The translations under genes were made by a program, and so were the position numbers. A model generated the notes under the pieces. The model searched no databases. It saw only the letters and a list, made by a program, of their open reading frames with translations, and was not told the origin of the DNA. Source: Planctomycetota bacterium (GTDB lineage: Bacteria > Planctomycetota > Planctomycetia > Pirellulales > Pirellulaceae). From it: a DNA stretch of 12,634 nucleotides. The DNA lies in assembly GCA_026692885.1 (NCBI GenBank), contig JAPLNJ010000287.1:1-12634 (forward strand), in the 5' to 3' direction. This document shows positions 1 to 7,459 of this stretch, one piece after another (within the stretch, counting starts at the first letter, position 1; every line of letters starts with the position of its first letter).

Positions 1-2243
1 CGTCGCCGGAGCGAACCATCCAGATAACGGCCGAGTAAGTCGCGTGCATCGACGGCGCCGAAGTGTTGCAGCAAGCCTCGCATCTTGTCTGATAAGTATT
101 GTTCGGCGCCCGGTATGAACACTTCGAGGCGAGGGCCATCGCCGCCAAACGGCTCCAAGCCCGCCAGCGCCGACCAACGGCCGCGGGCGGCTTCGCCGAA
201 CCTTTCCAGCGGACCCGTCTGCGCGTTTTCTGCCCAGCAGCGCCGGTAGTATTCATCGAGCACAGCAGGCAAACGTTCTTCCGGCAAGCGGGAGTCCGGC
301 TGCAACAGGGCATCCGTTTGTCTTAGTGCGGTCCGATCACGATACACGAACGGACGGCTGTCGGTCTCATCGTCGCGGAGGAAGCGGAACACGCAGACCT
401 CGACCGGCTCTCCCTCCCCGTGCCGGTTGGCCCGCCCAGCTGCTTGGGCGATCGAGGAGAGGACCGGCAGCGCCCGCAGCAGTGCCCGGAAGCTCAGATT
501 GACTCCCGCTTCCAGCACTTGCGTACAGACGACGCCGGTCGGCTGCGGTCCGCCTGGCTGCTTTGGGTCGAGTCGTTCCTTGATCCCGGCGATCCGCTGC
601 GCCTTATGACCCGGTAGCATCATCGCCGTCAGGCACAACCAACGCCCCGGAGCTTTCTGGTGGGCCAAGCGGAAGACCTGCACGGCATCGCGGATGGTGT
701 TCACGATCACCGCAACGCTCCCCCGGTCCTGAAGCCGCTGTTGTGCCTGGGTAGCGGTCTCGGCTGCCTTCCAAGGTTGGGGCTCTGTCCGAATCACATA
801 GCGGGTGGTCGGCTGCACCACCGGGGCCAGGGGCACGGGCGGCGCGCCCAGACCCTCGTCCAAGGGCGGTAGGGTCGCGGTGGAGAAGAGCACCTGATAG
901 CCGTACCGCCGGGCACCGACGGCCAACGCTCGCAGAAAGACGTTCCATACCTTCGTATCGACAATCTGTGGCTCGTCAATGAAAAGGAACGCGCGGTGCA
1001 AAGCCCGGATGCGCAAGCACTGCTGTGCACGATTGGGGAACAAGGCCCGGAAGAACTGATTGAACGTCGTCGCCAGCAGCGGTGCTTGCCAGGTGTCGAG
1101 CACATCGTAGGGCTGATGGTCTTCCAGCGTCGCTGCGGTAAGGTGGTGGTGCTGAAAGACGTCCAACGCCGTGGCCTTTTCGATGTCGTCCGCGGCCTGC
1201 GATAAGATCGAGAGGTAAGGGGCGACATAGATGACCCGCTCGCACCGCCCCGCTCGGCACGCCTCCAACGCGACCCGCAACCCGGTGAGCGTCTTGCCAT
1301 AGCCGGTTGGCAGTAGCAGTGTGAAGGCCCAAGCATCCGGAGTTTGTTCGCGGTACTTCGCGACGGCCTCCTCGAGAAGCTGGCCGCGGGCGGCCACCAA
1401 CCGGGGGTCGGCTTGTTGGTCGAGGGAATTCTCCGCTTCCTGTCGGCAATGCCCTTGGATGGCTTCGATTGCCTGACCCGCTGTCGTTGAATCAAGCAGA
1501 GATACGTCCCAGTCGGCAGCGTCGGAGCGGTCGGCGAAGATGAGGCGGTCTCCTAGCTCAGCCAGCCGCAGCCCCTCTTCAGCGAGCGGCACGTCCTCCT
1601 GTCGGCGAACCCGCAGAAGTTTGCGTAGCAGACCTGGGCGCACGGTCCCCACCCGTCTCAGCCAGAAGTCATCGAAGTCACCGTACCAACGCTGGAAGTC
1701 TTTTAGGTGGAACTGACTCTCAGGGAATGCCTCACGCACCAACGTCAGCAATCCTTCCTGATCGCAAGTCTCGATCAGTTCCGAAGGGTCCTCACCCGAG
1801 TGGAACGCTGTCGTGACCCAAGGCGGCAGAGTCGCTTCGCCCGTCTGCTCTTCCAGCAGGTCGCCGATACGTCCGTGGTGATCGCAGAGGATGCGTGTCC
1901 AATCCAAGCCGAGGTCGGAGAGGTAATCGATTCGCGTGCGGTCAGCGCCGGCCCAGCGCGGGATAAGATCGTCCGCCCAGAACGCGAACAGGGCCGCACC
2001 GAGCGCGGCGTGCGGCGGACCTCGCTTGGGGTTCGGCAAGCGGATGTATTCCTGCCAGCCGGCACTCGCCTTGGCCGCGTCGTGCAACAGGCCGGCGAGG
2101 AAGCCCAGTTTCTCCTCCGGCGTTCCGTGGCGGTTGTGGCAGGCGCCTGCCACGGCCAGCAAGTGTTCGATTAGCCCGAACCGGCAGCCGTCCGCGTCTG
2201 GCCGGGCGATGCAGTCACGGAGTGGCCGGATCACCACAGGCAT
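1..2243 (-). CDS. cas3: Cas3, HD nuclease-helicase of type I CRISPR-Cas (partial, C-terminus outside window)
   Basis: Cas3 is recruited by target-bound Cascade, then nicks and unwinds the DNA. I translated 747 codons in one frame with no stop, so the gene is open at the left edge and only its C-terminal part is missing. An N-terminal HD domain is visible (H54-D55 in LLHDAAK, HAALGA, and H122-H123 in CDHHGRI). The superfamily 2 helicase follows: Walker A LLLPTGYGKT at 309-318 with K317, motif II D423-E424-P425-Q426, motif III STAT at 454-457, and motif VI QAAGRANR at 600-607. Motif II is DEPQ rather than DEAH. The ATG at 2243 overlaps the end of cas5 by 13 bp and is preceded by GAGGA about 9 nt upstream. 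Fused HD-helicase Cas3 is usual in type I-B. I am very sure of the family; C-terminal integrity is unknown. Confidence 0.96.
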   Translation of the reverse strand, partial: MPVVIRPLRDCIARPDADGCRFGLIEHLLAVAGACHNRHGTPEEKLGFLAGLLHDAAKASAGWQEYIRLPNPKRGPPHAALGAALFAFWADDLIPRWAGADRTRIDYLSDLGLDWTRILCDHHGRIGDLLEEQTGEATLPPWVTTAFHSGEDPSELIETCDQEGLLTLVREAFPESQFHLKDFQRWYGDFDDFWLRRVGTVRPGLLRKLLRVRRQEDVPLAEEGLRLAELGDRLIFADRSDAADWDVSLLDSTTAGQAIEAIQGHCRQEAENSLDQQADPRLVAARGQLLEEAVAKYREQTPDAWAFTLLLPTGYGKTLTGLRVALEACRAGRCERVIYVAPYLSILSQAADDIEKATALDVFQHHHLTAATLEDHQPYDVLDTWQAPLLATTFNQFFRALFPNRAQQCLRIRALHRAFLFIDEPQIVDTKVWNVFLRALAVGARRYGYQVLFSTATLPPLDEGLGAPPVPLAPVVQPTTRYVIRTEPQPWKAAETATQAQQRLQDRGSVAVIVNTIRDAVQVFRLAHQKAPGRWLCLTAMMLPGHKAQRIAGIKERLDPKQPGGPQPTGVVCTQVLEAGVNLSFRALLRALPVLSSIAQAAGRANRHGEGEPVEVCVFRFLRDDETDSRPFVYRDRTALRQTDALLQPDSRLPEERLPAVLDEYYRRCWAENAQTGPLERFGEAARGRWSALAGLEPFGGDGPRLEVFIPGAEQYLSDKMRGLLQHFGAVDARDLLGRYLDGSLRR
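2136..2153. repeat. Perfect 18 bp palindrome inside cas3
   Basis: GTGGCAGGC followed directly by its reverse complement, centred on GGCGCC, within the HD-domain coding part of cas3 (residues around 31-36). It has no spacer. It could be chance in GC-rich coding DNA; a perfect palindrome of this length is expected only occasionally in 12 kb. Confidence 0.5.
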
Positions 2244-2944
2244 ACCGTGTCTTCCTCGTCAACGGTGTGAAATTCCCAGAAGTCATCCGGTGCGGACAGA
2301 GCGGGCACAAAGGTCAGCGGCCGGCCGTGCATCTCATACAGCACGCTGGTTGTTCCCCGGAACCGCCGCTCGCCGATGTGTTCCCACAGCAGCCCACCCA
2401 CGCGAGCATATTCGGCGCGGTCATCGGGCAGCAGCCGCGCCACGGCTGATGAGGGCACCACCGAGGAGCAGCGGAGCGATTGACCCGCTTCGGGGACCAG
2501 CGGCCCCGCCATGTCGTGCTCCGCCACCCAGGCAGGAAACGTCAGACAGTAGGCGCTGCCCAGGTAGGTGTGGTACTGGCTCTGGCAGGCTTTTAGCCTC
2601 CGCGATAGCTCATCGGACAGGGGGCCTTTGTAGAAAATCCGGTAGTGCGGCTGCACCACCAACTCAATCGCCGTCGGCCGGTGGAAGGAATCAGCGCGGC
2701 CCGAGGCGGCGACCCACGTCTTGCCGTGCATCGTCAGCTCTTGGACCACCGTGCGAACCGGGGCGAGCAGCCGGATGCCGCAACGGACCTCGGACGGCAC
2801 AGCCGGCAGGCCGAGGATCGAGGCAGCCAGTCCGCGTAGCGCCGTGCGGGTGATAAATGGGTAGGTCGCGTGGGTACCCAGCGTGTCTGGCCGACGAAAG
2901 TGGGCCAACGGCCCGCGTAGGTCGAAAACGACGATGGTTGCCAT
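2231..2944 (-). CDS. cas5: Cas5, Cascade subunit (Cas5h / type I-B)
   Basis: Cas5 is the RAMP-fold Cascade subunit that caps the 5' handle of the crRNA and contacts Cas8. The 237-residue protein starts MATIVVFDLRGPLAHFR, followed by a YPFITRTALRGLAASILGL segment. That N-terminal strand and the TRTALRGLAAxILGL helix are typical of the Cas5h group. A YHTYLGSAYCL stretch further on matches the conserved YPxYLG block. The frame stays open far upstream, but I chose the ATG at 2944. It gives the family N-terminus, has AAGGAGG just upstream, and forms a TAATG junction (1 bp overlap) with the cas7 stop. Its own stop lies 13 bp inside cas3. Assignment to Cas5 is firm; the h/I-B flavour rests on sequence look and neighbours. 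Confidence 0.92.
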   Translation of the reverse strand: MATIVVFDLRGPLAHFRRPDTLGTHATYPFITRTALRGLAASILGLPAVPSEVRCGIRLLAPVRTVVQELTMHGKTWVAASGRADSFHRPTAIELVVQPHYRIFYKGPLSDELSRRLKACQSQYHTYLGSAYCLTFPAWVAEHDMAGPLVPEAGQSLRCSSVVPSSAVARLLPDDRAEYARVGGLLWEHIGERRFRGTTSVLYEMHGRPLTFVPALSAPDDFWEFHTVDEEDTVCLW

Positions 2945-4080
2945 TACCCCTCCTTGGGCCACTCGCCCGGCTGGGTCGGCAGCTTGCCGACCAACTTCAA
3001 CTGAGGGTCGAGCCAGACGCGGGCACGGGCGATCTGATTGGCGTGCTGTTCCAGCGTCCGGGCCAGCCCCTCGACGTTCAAAGTAATCTCGGCGAGGCTT
3101 GTCGGCGGTTGGCTGCCCAGCCACTTCTCCCGGCCCGGTTCCAGCCGCAGCCCTTCTTCCAGAAAGCCGATGCGGAAAAACGGGTCGGTATACTCCACGT
3201 GCAGTAAGAGCAGAGGCTGTTGCAGGCCCCGGCCCCGCGCCTGCCGGGCCAGGGTTCCCTTCCACAACCCCTCCAAAAGCGTATCCACGTCGCCTCCGCT
3301 CATGACTGCGTCGCGCGCGATCGACGCGCTTACCACACCGGGCATGGCGAAGACCGCGAAGGGCAAGTGATACTGGGTCCAAATAGTCCCTTGCGTCTTG
3401 CCCGTCGCCTCCTCATCCGCAGTCGCCGCCTTGGTTTCCTGGGACGGCATACAGACGGTCCCCTGCGTGTACTTGGTTTCCACCGGGTGTAGCGAATGCG
3501 CCCAGCCGAACTGCACCGGGCCGACGCGGTTGAAGCTCTTGCCCTTGACACTGAACACCGCGCCGAACACTCGCATGTCAAAGGCGGCGGCCAGCAGAGT
3601 CCGTTCGACATCCTCGCCACCTTCACCCTTGGTGGCTTTTCCGCCTCTCTTGCCGGCCTTTGCGGCAGCAGACGGCAGAGGCTCCGTCCCCGGCCCCGCC
3701 CACAATGATGCCTGTCTTGCTGGTTCCGATATTACGGGAGCAGACGGCAGAGGCTCCGTCCCCGGCTCTTTCGCGGCGCGAACGTGCTCCAGAATCGCGT
3801 TGGCCAGCCCGTCCCGTCCCAAGAGTGTCGAGCCGTCGCCAGTAAACTCCTTGCGCACGAACACGAACCGGTCCTTGTGCGGCCCGCCATCGGGGTAGCG
3901 GGCAAGGACGTAGTCACGCACATCGCGTTTGATGCTCACATCCGACAGCGATATACGGCCATCGTCCTCGCCGAAGATTCGGCGGGCGTCGCTGTCGCGC
4001 AGGGGGTCGCGGTTCGGGATGCCGTCCTTGACGCACTTGACGAAGAGAATCTCCGACGTATGAACGCCATTGTTGCTCAT
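2944..4080 (-). CDS. cas7: Cas7, Cascade backbone subunit (Csh2 type, I-B) with an in-frame insertion
   Basis: Cas7 polymerises along the crRNA spacer to form the Cascade backbone. The 378-residue protein begins with the DevR/Csh2 signature: EILFVKCVKDGIPNRDPL (10-27), then SDVSIKRDVRDYVLARYP (46-63). Further Csh2-like blocks are DMRVFGAVFS (168-177), GPVQFGWAHSLHPVET (187-202), GTIWTQYHLPFAVFAMPGVV (231-250) and LLEGLWKGT (268-276). Csh2 proteins are normally nearer 280-320 residues. The excess lies at about 104-155, a low-complexity stretch that carries PGTEPLPSA twice (106-114, 130-138). It is encoded by a 28 bp direct repeat that looks like a dispersed repeat. The ATG at 4080 has GGAGG 6 nt upstream and overlaps the cas8b stop (ATGA). 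The reading frame is intact through the insertion. Confidence 0.94.
   Translation of the reverse strand: MSNNGVHTSEILFVKCVKDGIPNRDPLRDSDARRIFGEDDGRISLSDVSIKRDVRDYVLARYPDGGPHKDRFVFVRKEFTGDGSTLLGRDGLANAILEHVRAAKEPGTEPLPSAPVISEPARQASLWAGPGTEPLPSAAAKAGKRGGKATKGEGGEDVERTLLAAAFDMRVFGAVFSVKGKSFNRVGPVQFGWAHSLHPVETKYTQGTVCMPSQETKAATADEEATGKTQGTIWTQYHLPFAVFAMPGVVSASIARDAVMSGGDVDTLLEGLWKGTLARQARGRGLQQPLLLLHVEYTDPFFRIGFLEEGLRLEPGREKWLGSQPPTSLAEITLNVEGLARTLEQHANQIARARVWLDPQLKLVGKLPTQPGEWPKEG
3667..3766. repeat. Two 28 bp direct repeats within cas7
   Basis: Identical 28 bp copies lie at 3667-3694 and 3739-3766, 72 bp start to start, so the spacing keeps the reading frame (24 codons). Each contains GACGGCAGAGGCTCCGTC, whose ends GACGG/CCGTC are complementary. 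The DNA between the copies is not repeated. On the coding strand each copy gives PGTEPLPSA. The element resembles GC-rich repeats seen between genes in planctomycetes (inference). Confidence 0.9.
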
Positions 4081-6233
4081 GCTTCACCTCCAGTTCTTGC
4101 TTGCAAAACCTTGTCAGTCTCATCCTCGGTTGGCTTCTTCGGCCGGTCGTAGCCTTGGAGTGCGTACCCAGACCAGAAGGCTGCCATGAAAGAGTCGGGA
4201 TCTCGCTTGACCGCGTCGGCCAATCGCTCGAACGCACTGCTGACGACGCCGACGCGCTGCTCGAAATCATCGCTCAGGTGTAGCTTCTTGAGGCGTTTGC
4301 TCAAGTTGAACATCAGCGGCAGGCCCCTAGACCGGATCACATCCGGCTTGAGGTCGCTGCCGAAGGTCAGCACCCGGTCGCGGAGATAATCGGGTTCGGG
4401 TTTGCTCGCGCTCATGGCCATCCAGTACCAGCGGCCGAACCGCCGGATCAGCGCCCCGCAGGCAAAGCCCAGTTCCGCCGGGTTGTCCTCTTGGAAAGAC
4501 AACTCCTCAATTGGGGCATGCTCCACCATCTGGAGCAGCTCTTTCCACGGACGCATTGCCATGTTGTTGTTCCCTCCCTCGGTAGCCAGTTCCCGGTTAC
4601 ACCGGGACAAAAAGTCCATGAAGCTAAGGTAGAAGACGACCTCGTCCATCATCTCGAAGCGGCTGTCGGGATGTCTGGGAACGAGGCTCCGCATCCGCGC
4701 CGCTGCGTTCGCGGTGACGCGCCGGGCCGTCAGCGGTTCCCTGTGCAGCGCGCGCTCCAACTGCTGCCATAAGTATGAGCCGCCGTAGGCCCGTGCGAGC
4801 AGGTAGGGCACAGACTGATAACAGGTGAACTGATAGCCGACTTGCTGTTCGGGCATGCTGGGCATCAGCAGCCGCAGCACTGCCATTGCTTCTTGCCCCA
4901 CCTCGCGCGCGCGCTTCTTGAGTTGGCCGAGGGTGCTGGGGATGACGTCTTGGATGAAGGCGAGCAAGTGGATGTCGCCGCGCGTGTACTCCCCGGAAAA
5001 GTAGACCAGTGTCAGGCGGTAATCATTCGCGCTCTCGCCGACGGGCAGCGTCGTATCAAAGCCTGTGACTGCCTCTAACTGGTCGAAACCCGCAACGATT
5101 GCGATGTGACTGTCCGCGAGTGCGTCCCGTTTGTTAGGCGTCTCTAACCGAGCCTGCGTGACAAGCACGAACTCGTCCCGCCGGCCGGGGTCCGCCAACG
5201 CCTGATCGAGCAGCGGAAGCAGGAAGGCCGAGCCGTGAATGGCGGGCAGGGCGCTGAGTTTCCGGCGGGATGCCGTATTGCGACCTTCGCGGTCAGCCAC
5301 CGGCGAGAAGACCTCGTGGATGACGATCGAGCTTACCCGACGAATCAAGCGGTTGAACACACACGCGCCCATCGTCAGGGCGCGGTAGGAAGCCTCGGAC
5401 AAGCCAATGCCTTCGACCAGCATGCGCTCATCGCCGGCGTGCGGCAGGGGACAAGTCCAGGTCGGCAACGCCCAGGGCCACGCTTTGCAGTAGGGCGACA
5501 CGACCGCATCGCCTTGGCCGGTGAAGCTGCAGGGTCCAGATCGACTCCCCGCTTCTCGTCCTTCGGCGACCTTCGCGGCCCAGACGGCTTCCGCGATGAG
5601 ATTGTAATCCGGCACGATGAATTGGCCGTGCTGGAACGTGCTGTCCCCGATCCGATCCTTACTCGTGGTGCTGTACGTATAGAAGCCATCTTCGCCGCAC
5701 TGTGCCAGGATCAACAGACCGAGCAGTTTGTCGCCGGGGCCGAACTGCGTGGCCGCGACGGTCTCGTGAACTTTGCCTGCAATTGCTGCAATCGTGGCTT
5801 CGCTGAGAGTCAGGCCAGGGGTCCGCGCGATACGACCTTGCAGGAAATCCCGCACGCCATTGCTCGACTCGCGGAACGCTTGCAGGTGTGGGTCCCAGCA
5901 TGGATAGACTGGGACTCCGTAGCGGCCCTGTGGGTTCAGCGGGTTTCCGCCCGAAGGCAGTACGAACGGTGCTCCCAATGCTTTGGGGACATCGGGTTTG
6001 AAATTGGCCTTCTTGCCTTTGCCCGTATCTGCCTCTTCCGACCCCCAGACTTGCAGAGGCAATACCGCGGGCTCGCCACTGCCTTCCGGGGGCAACTCGA
6101 CGACGAAGACGTGGCGGTAATAGTTCTTGACCCGGTCGTCCGTCACGTCAGTGATCAGTTCCAAGACTTCTTGGGCGTCTAGGTCGCCGTCGAGGAGCGG
6201 CCGCCCGAGCCGAATGAGTTCTTCGATCAGCAT
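4077..6233 (-). CDS. cas8b: Cas8b, large subunit of type I-B Cascade (Csh1/TM1802-like)
   Basis: Cas8 is the large Cascade subunit that recognises the PAM and helps recruit Cas3. Identification rests on position between cas6 and cas7, a size of 718 residues, and a Csh1-like beginning (MLIEELIRLGRPLLDG). Members of this divergent family often carry a zinc-binding cysteine cluster mid-protein. Here the matching stretch holds C235 (in GPCSFTG), C249 and C261, not a clean CxxC pair, so metal binding is doubtful. I chose the ATG at 6233 over an in-frame start 25 codons upstream because AAGGAGGA sits right before it and it overlaps the cas6 stop by only 7 bp. The stop overlaps the cas7 start by 4 bp (ATGA). 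Family membership is likely; the exact subgroup (Csh1 versus TM1802) is not settled. Confidence 0.85.
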   Translation of the reverse strand: MLIEELIRLGRPLLDGDLDAQEVLELITDVTDDRVKNYYRHVFVVELPPEGSGEPAVLPLQVWGSEEADTGKGKKANFKPDVPKALGAPFVLPSGGNPLNPQGRYGVPVYPCWDPHLQAFRESSNGVRDFLQGRIARTPGLTLSEATIAAIAGKVHETVAATQFGPGDKLLGLLILAQCGEDGFYTYSTTSKDRIGDSTFQHGQFIVPDYNLIAEAVWAAKVAEGREAGSRSGPCSFTGQGDAVVSPYCKAWPWALPTWTCPLPHAGDERMLVEGIGLSEASYRALTMGACVFNRLIRRVSSIVIHEVFSPVADREGRNTASRRKLSALPAIHGSAFLLPLLDQALADPGRRDEFVLVTQARLETPNKRDALADSHIAIVAGFDQLEAVTGFDTTLPVGESANDYRLTLVYFSGEYTRGDIHLLAFIQDVIPSTLGQLKKRAREVGQEAMAVLRLLMPSMPEQQVGYQFTCYQSVPYLLARAYGGSYLWQQLERALHREPLTARRVTANAAARMRSLVPRHPDSRFEMMDEVVFYLSFMDFLSRCNRELATEGGNNNMAMRPWKELLQMVEHAPIEELSFQEDNPAELGFACGALIRRFGRWYWMAMSASKPEPDYLRDRVLTFGSDLKPDVIRSRGLPLMFNLSKRLKKLHLSDDFEQRVGVVSSAFERLADAVKRDPDSFMAAFWSGYALQGYDRPKKPTEDETDKVLQARTGGEA

Positions 6234-6931
6234 GGGTCCTCCTTCCCGCACGCCGCGGGCTCGACCGTACCGAATCCGCGCGATACCGACTTGCCGATGC
6301 CGAGCCACGCGGGGATCAGGAAATTGATTCGAAAGGTCCCCAAGAAGCCAATCATCGGCACACCTTTCAGCCGGGAGTTTCGACTCCTTAGCCCCGGCGT
6401 TTCAGCGGCCAAGCGACAGTGGACGTGCTGCCCGAACGACTTCGCCAAAGACAAACAGTTGCCTACGAGCACGCGGCCAAGGAGGTCTTGCCGCTCGGCA
6501 TCTGATTCCGCTCCCAGGTATTTCGGATGGTTCTCTTGGTTTAATCCCAGCCACGGCGTTAGGAACCGGTATTCGACCGGTTCGACCGTCTCGCCAAACG
6601 GTTCGGCTCGACGACGGAGAGTCCCTTCGAGAATCGGCAGTTCCTCGCCGCCGAGTCGGGTGTGATTCGCTTCTTTCCATAAGCGTTCGACGACGACCCC
6701 GCCCTCAGCGATCCCGATCAGCCGTGCGGTGCGGTCGATGACTTTGAACTGCACCCGTGGGTAGTCGTAGTTGAGGCTCCCATCCGGCCTGTGATGGTGC
6801 AGCAGCACCTCGTCGGCAAAGACGTCGCCGAAGTAACCTCGCAGCAACGTCGCTTCGCCTGGCGAGACCGGCCGGGCTAGCCGCAGGCGGTATTCCGTTA
6901 CGTCGATGCGTTGCGTCGCGATTGTGGTCAC
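6227..6931 (-). CDS. cas6: Cas6, pre-crRNA processing endoribonuclease (Cas6b-like)
   Basis: Cas6 cleaves the CRISPR transcript within each repeat and often stays bound to the 3' hairpin of the crRNA. The 234-residue protein has two RAMP-like halves. The N-terminal half includes HHH at 45-47 (a possible catalytic histidine) and YPRVQFKVI at 57-65. The C-terminal half ends in a glycine-rich loop GIGKSVSRGFGTV (211-223), the usual Cas6 RNA-binding G-loop. The shape fits the Cas6b N- and C-domain families. The start is a GTG at 6931; no ATG precedes it before the in-frame stop at 6968-6970, and the Shine-Dalgarno match is poor. It is the first gene of the effector block, and its stop overlaps cas8b by 7 bp. 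Confidence 0.88.
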   Translation of the reverse strand: MTTIATQRIDVTEYRLRLARPVSPGEATLLRGYFGDVFADEVLLHHHRPDGSLNYDYPRVQFKVIDRTARLIGIAEGGVVVERLWKEANHTRLGGEELPILEGTLRRRAEPFGETVEPVEYRFLTPWLGLNQENHPKYLGAESDAERQDLLGRVLVGNCLSLAKSFGQHVHCRLAAETPGLRSRNSRLKGVPMIGFLGTFRINFLIPAWLGIGKSVSRGFGTVEPAACGKEDPC

Positions 6932-6940
6932 GGGGTGATG

Positions 6941-6960
6941 TTGACAAAACGGTCTGTCAA
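6941..6960. promoter_or_regulatory. Operator-like inverted repeat upstream of cas6
   Basis: TTGACA (6941-6946) and TGTCAA (6955-6960) form 6 bp arms around an 8 nt spacer, 10 bp before the cas6 GTG. TTGACA on the minus strand could be a -35 box, but the DNA 17 bp on is CACCCC, not a -10. A protein-binding site is therefore the better guess. Short arms; could be chance. Confidence 0.3.
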
Positions 6961-7096
6961 GCCGATCCTATTAGTGCCGGCTCTGGATGTCGCTCCCCTT
7001 CGGGCGGGCGGCATTCTTTGCGCGGCTTTTTTTATGCGATCATCAGCGAAGAGGGGCCAGCCATTGGAAGGACGCCCACTCCAATTCGGCAGGCAC

Positions 7097-7125
7097 AGCA
7101 TACCCGTGCTTTCCAATACAGTAAA
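7097..7125 (-). promoter_or_regulatory. Candidate sigma70-like promoter for the cas6-cas3 operon
   Basis: On the minus strand TTTACT (7125-7120) and TATGCT (7102-7097) are separated by 17 bp. Each matches the consensus at four of six positions. Transcription would begin near 7090, leaving a leader of about 160 nt before cas6. It is the best such pair I found in the gap; support is sequence match only. Confidence 0.3.
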
Positions 7126-7157
7126 CCATCCCTACCTCTGTTCGGATGGCTGTCTGG

Positions 7158-7448
7158 TCAAATCACCTTGGTCAGCACCTCGTCCGCCACCAGCTTCCGA
7201 TCGAAGCCTAGACCGAGGACGCGGACTTTATCAAAATCCTCGCGACGCATGGGCAAGACGTACAGGGCGTCCGTCTTCAGGTTCAACAACTCCTCGCTGA
7301 ACAACAGCACTTCGTCCATGCGGTTTGACTCCAGGTCGCCCAGGAAGACGCTTTTCTGGACGCGGTACAGGCCGAAGTCCTTGCAGCGTTCCGCGATCTT
7401 GGCTCGCGTCCGGTCGTTGGAGATGTCGTAGATCACCCAGGTCAGCAT
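7158..7448 (-). CDS. cas2: Cas2, adaptation-complex subunit
   Basis: Cas2 dimerises to bridge two Cas1 dimers in the spacer-integration complex. The 96-residue ferredoxin-like protein begins MLTWVIYDISNDRTRAKIA; the Asp of YDI (D8) is the conserved family aspartate. It continues with the usual YRVQKSVFLGDL strand and ends at a length normal for Cas2. I chose the ATG at 7448, 11 bp after the cas1 stop, because it gives the family N-terminus. A GTG at 7463 that overlaps the cas1 stop (GTGA) would add five residues, and neither start has a well-spaced Shine-Dalgarno site. The frame is open much further upstream only as a shadow of cas1. Confidence 0.95.
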   Translation of the reverse strand: MLTWVIYDISNDRTRAKIAERCKDFGLYRVQKSVFLGDLESNRMDEVLLFSEELLNLKTDALYVLPMRREDFDKVRVLGLGFDRKLVADEVLTKVI

Positions 7449-7459
7449 GGCAGTTGCTT

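Larger units (their letters stand above)
6932..7157. other. Gap between cas2 and cas6
   Basis: No convincing gene is present in these 226 bp. Short open frames here lack family resemblance. The gap separates the adaptation pair from the effector operon, and holds a candidate minus-strand promoter and a small inverted repeat next to the cas6 start. A T-run (CTTTTTTTAT, near 7024-7032) lacks a clear stem before it, so I do not call a terminator. Confidence 0.6.

Noticed and set aside
1936..2853. Plus-strand open frame of 305 codons across cas3 and cas5
   Set aside because: Arginine- and proline-rich composition typical of a shadow frame; it crosses two real genes.
5235..6182. Plus-strand open frame of 315 codons opposite cas8b
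   Set aside because: It lies entirely antisense to a well-supported cas gene, shows no known motif, and long antisense frames are common in GC-rich coding DNA.
6998..7034. Plus-strand GC-rich stretch followed by a T-run as a terminator
   Set aside because: No adequate stem can be drawn before the T-run, and no plus-strand gene precedes it.
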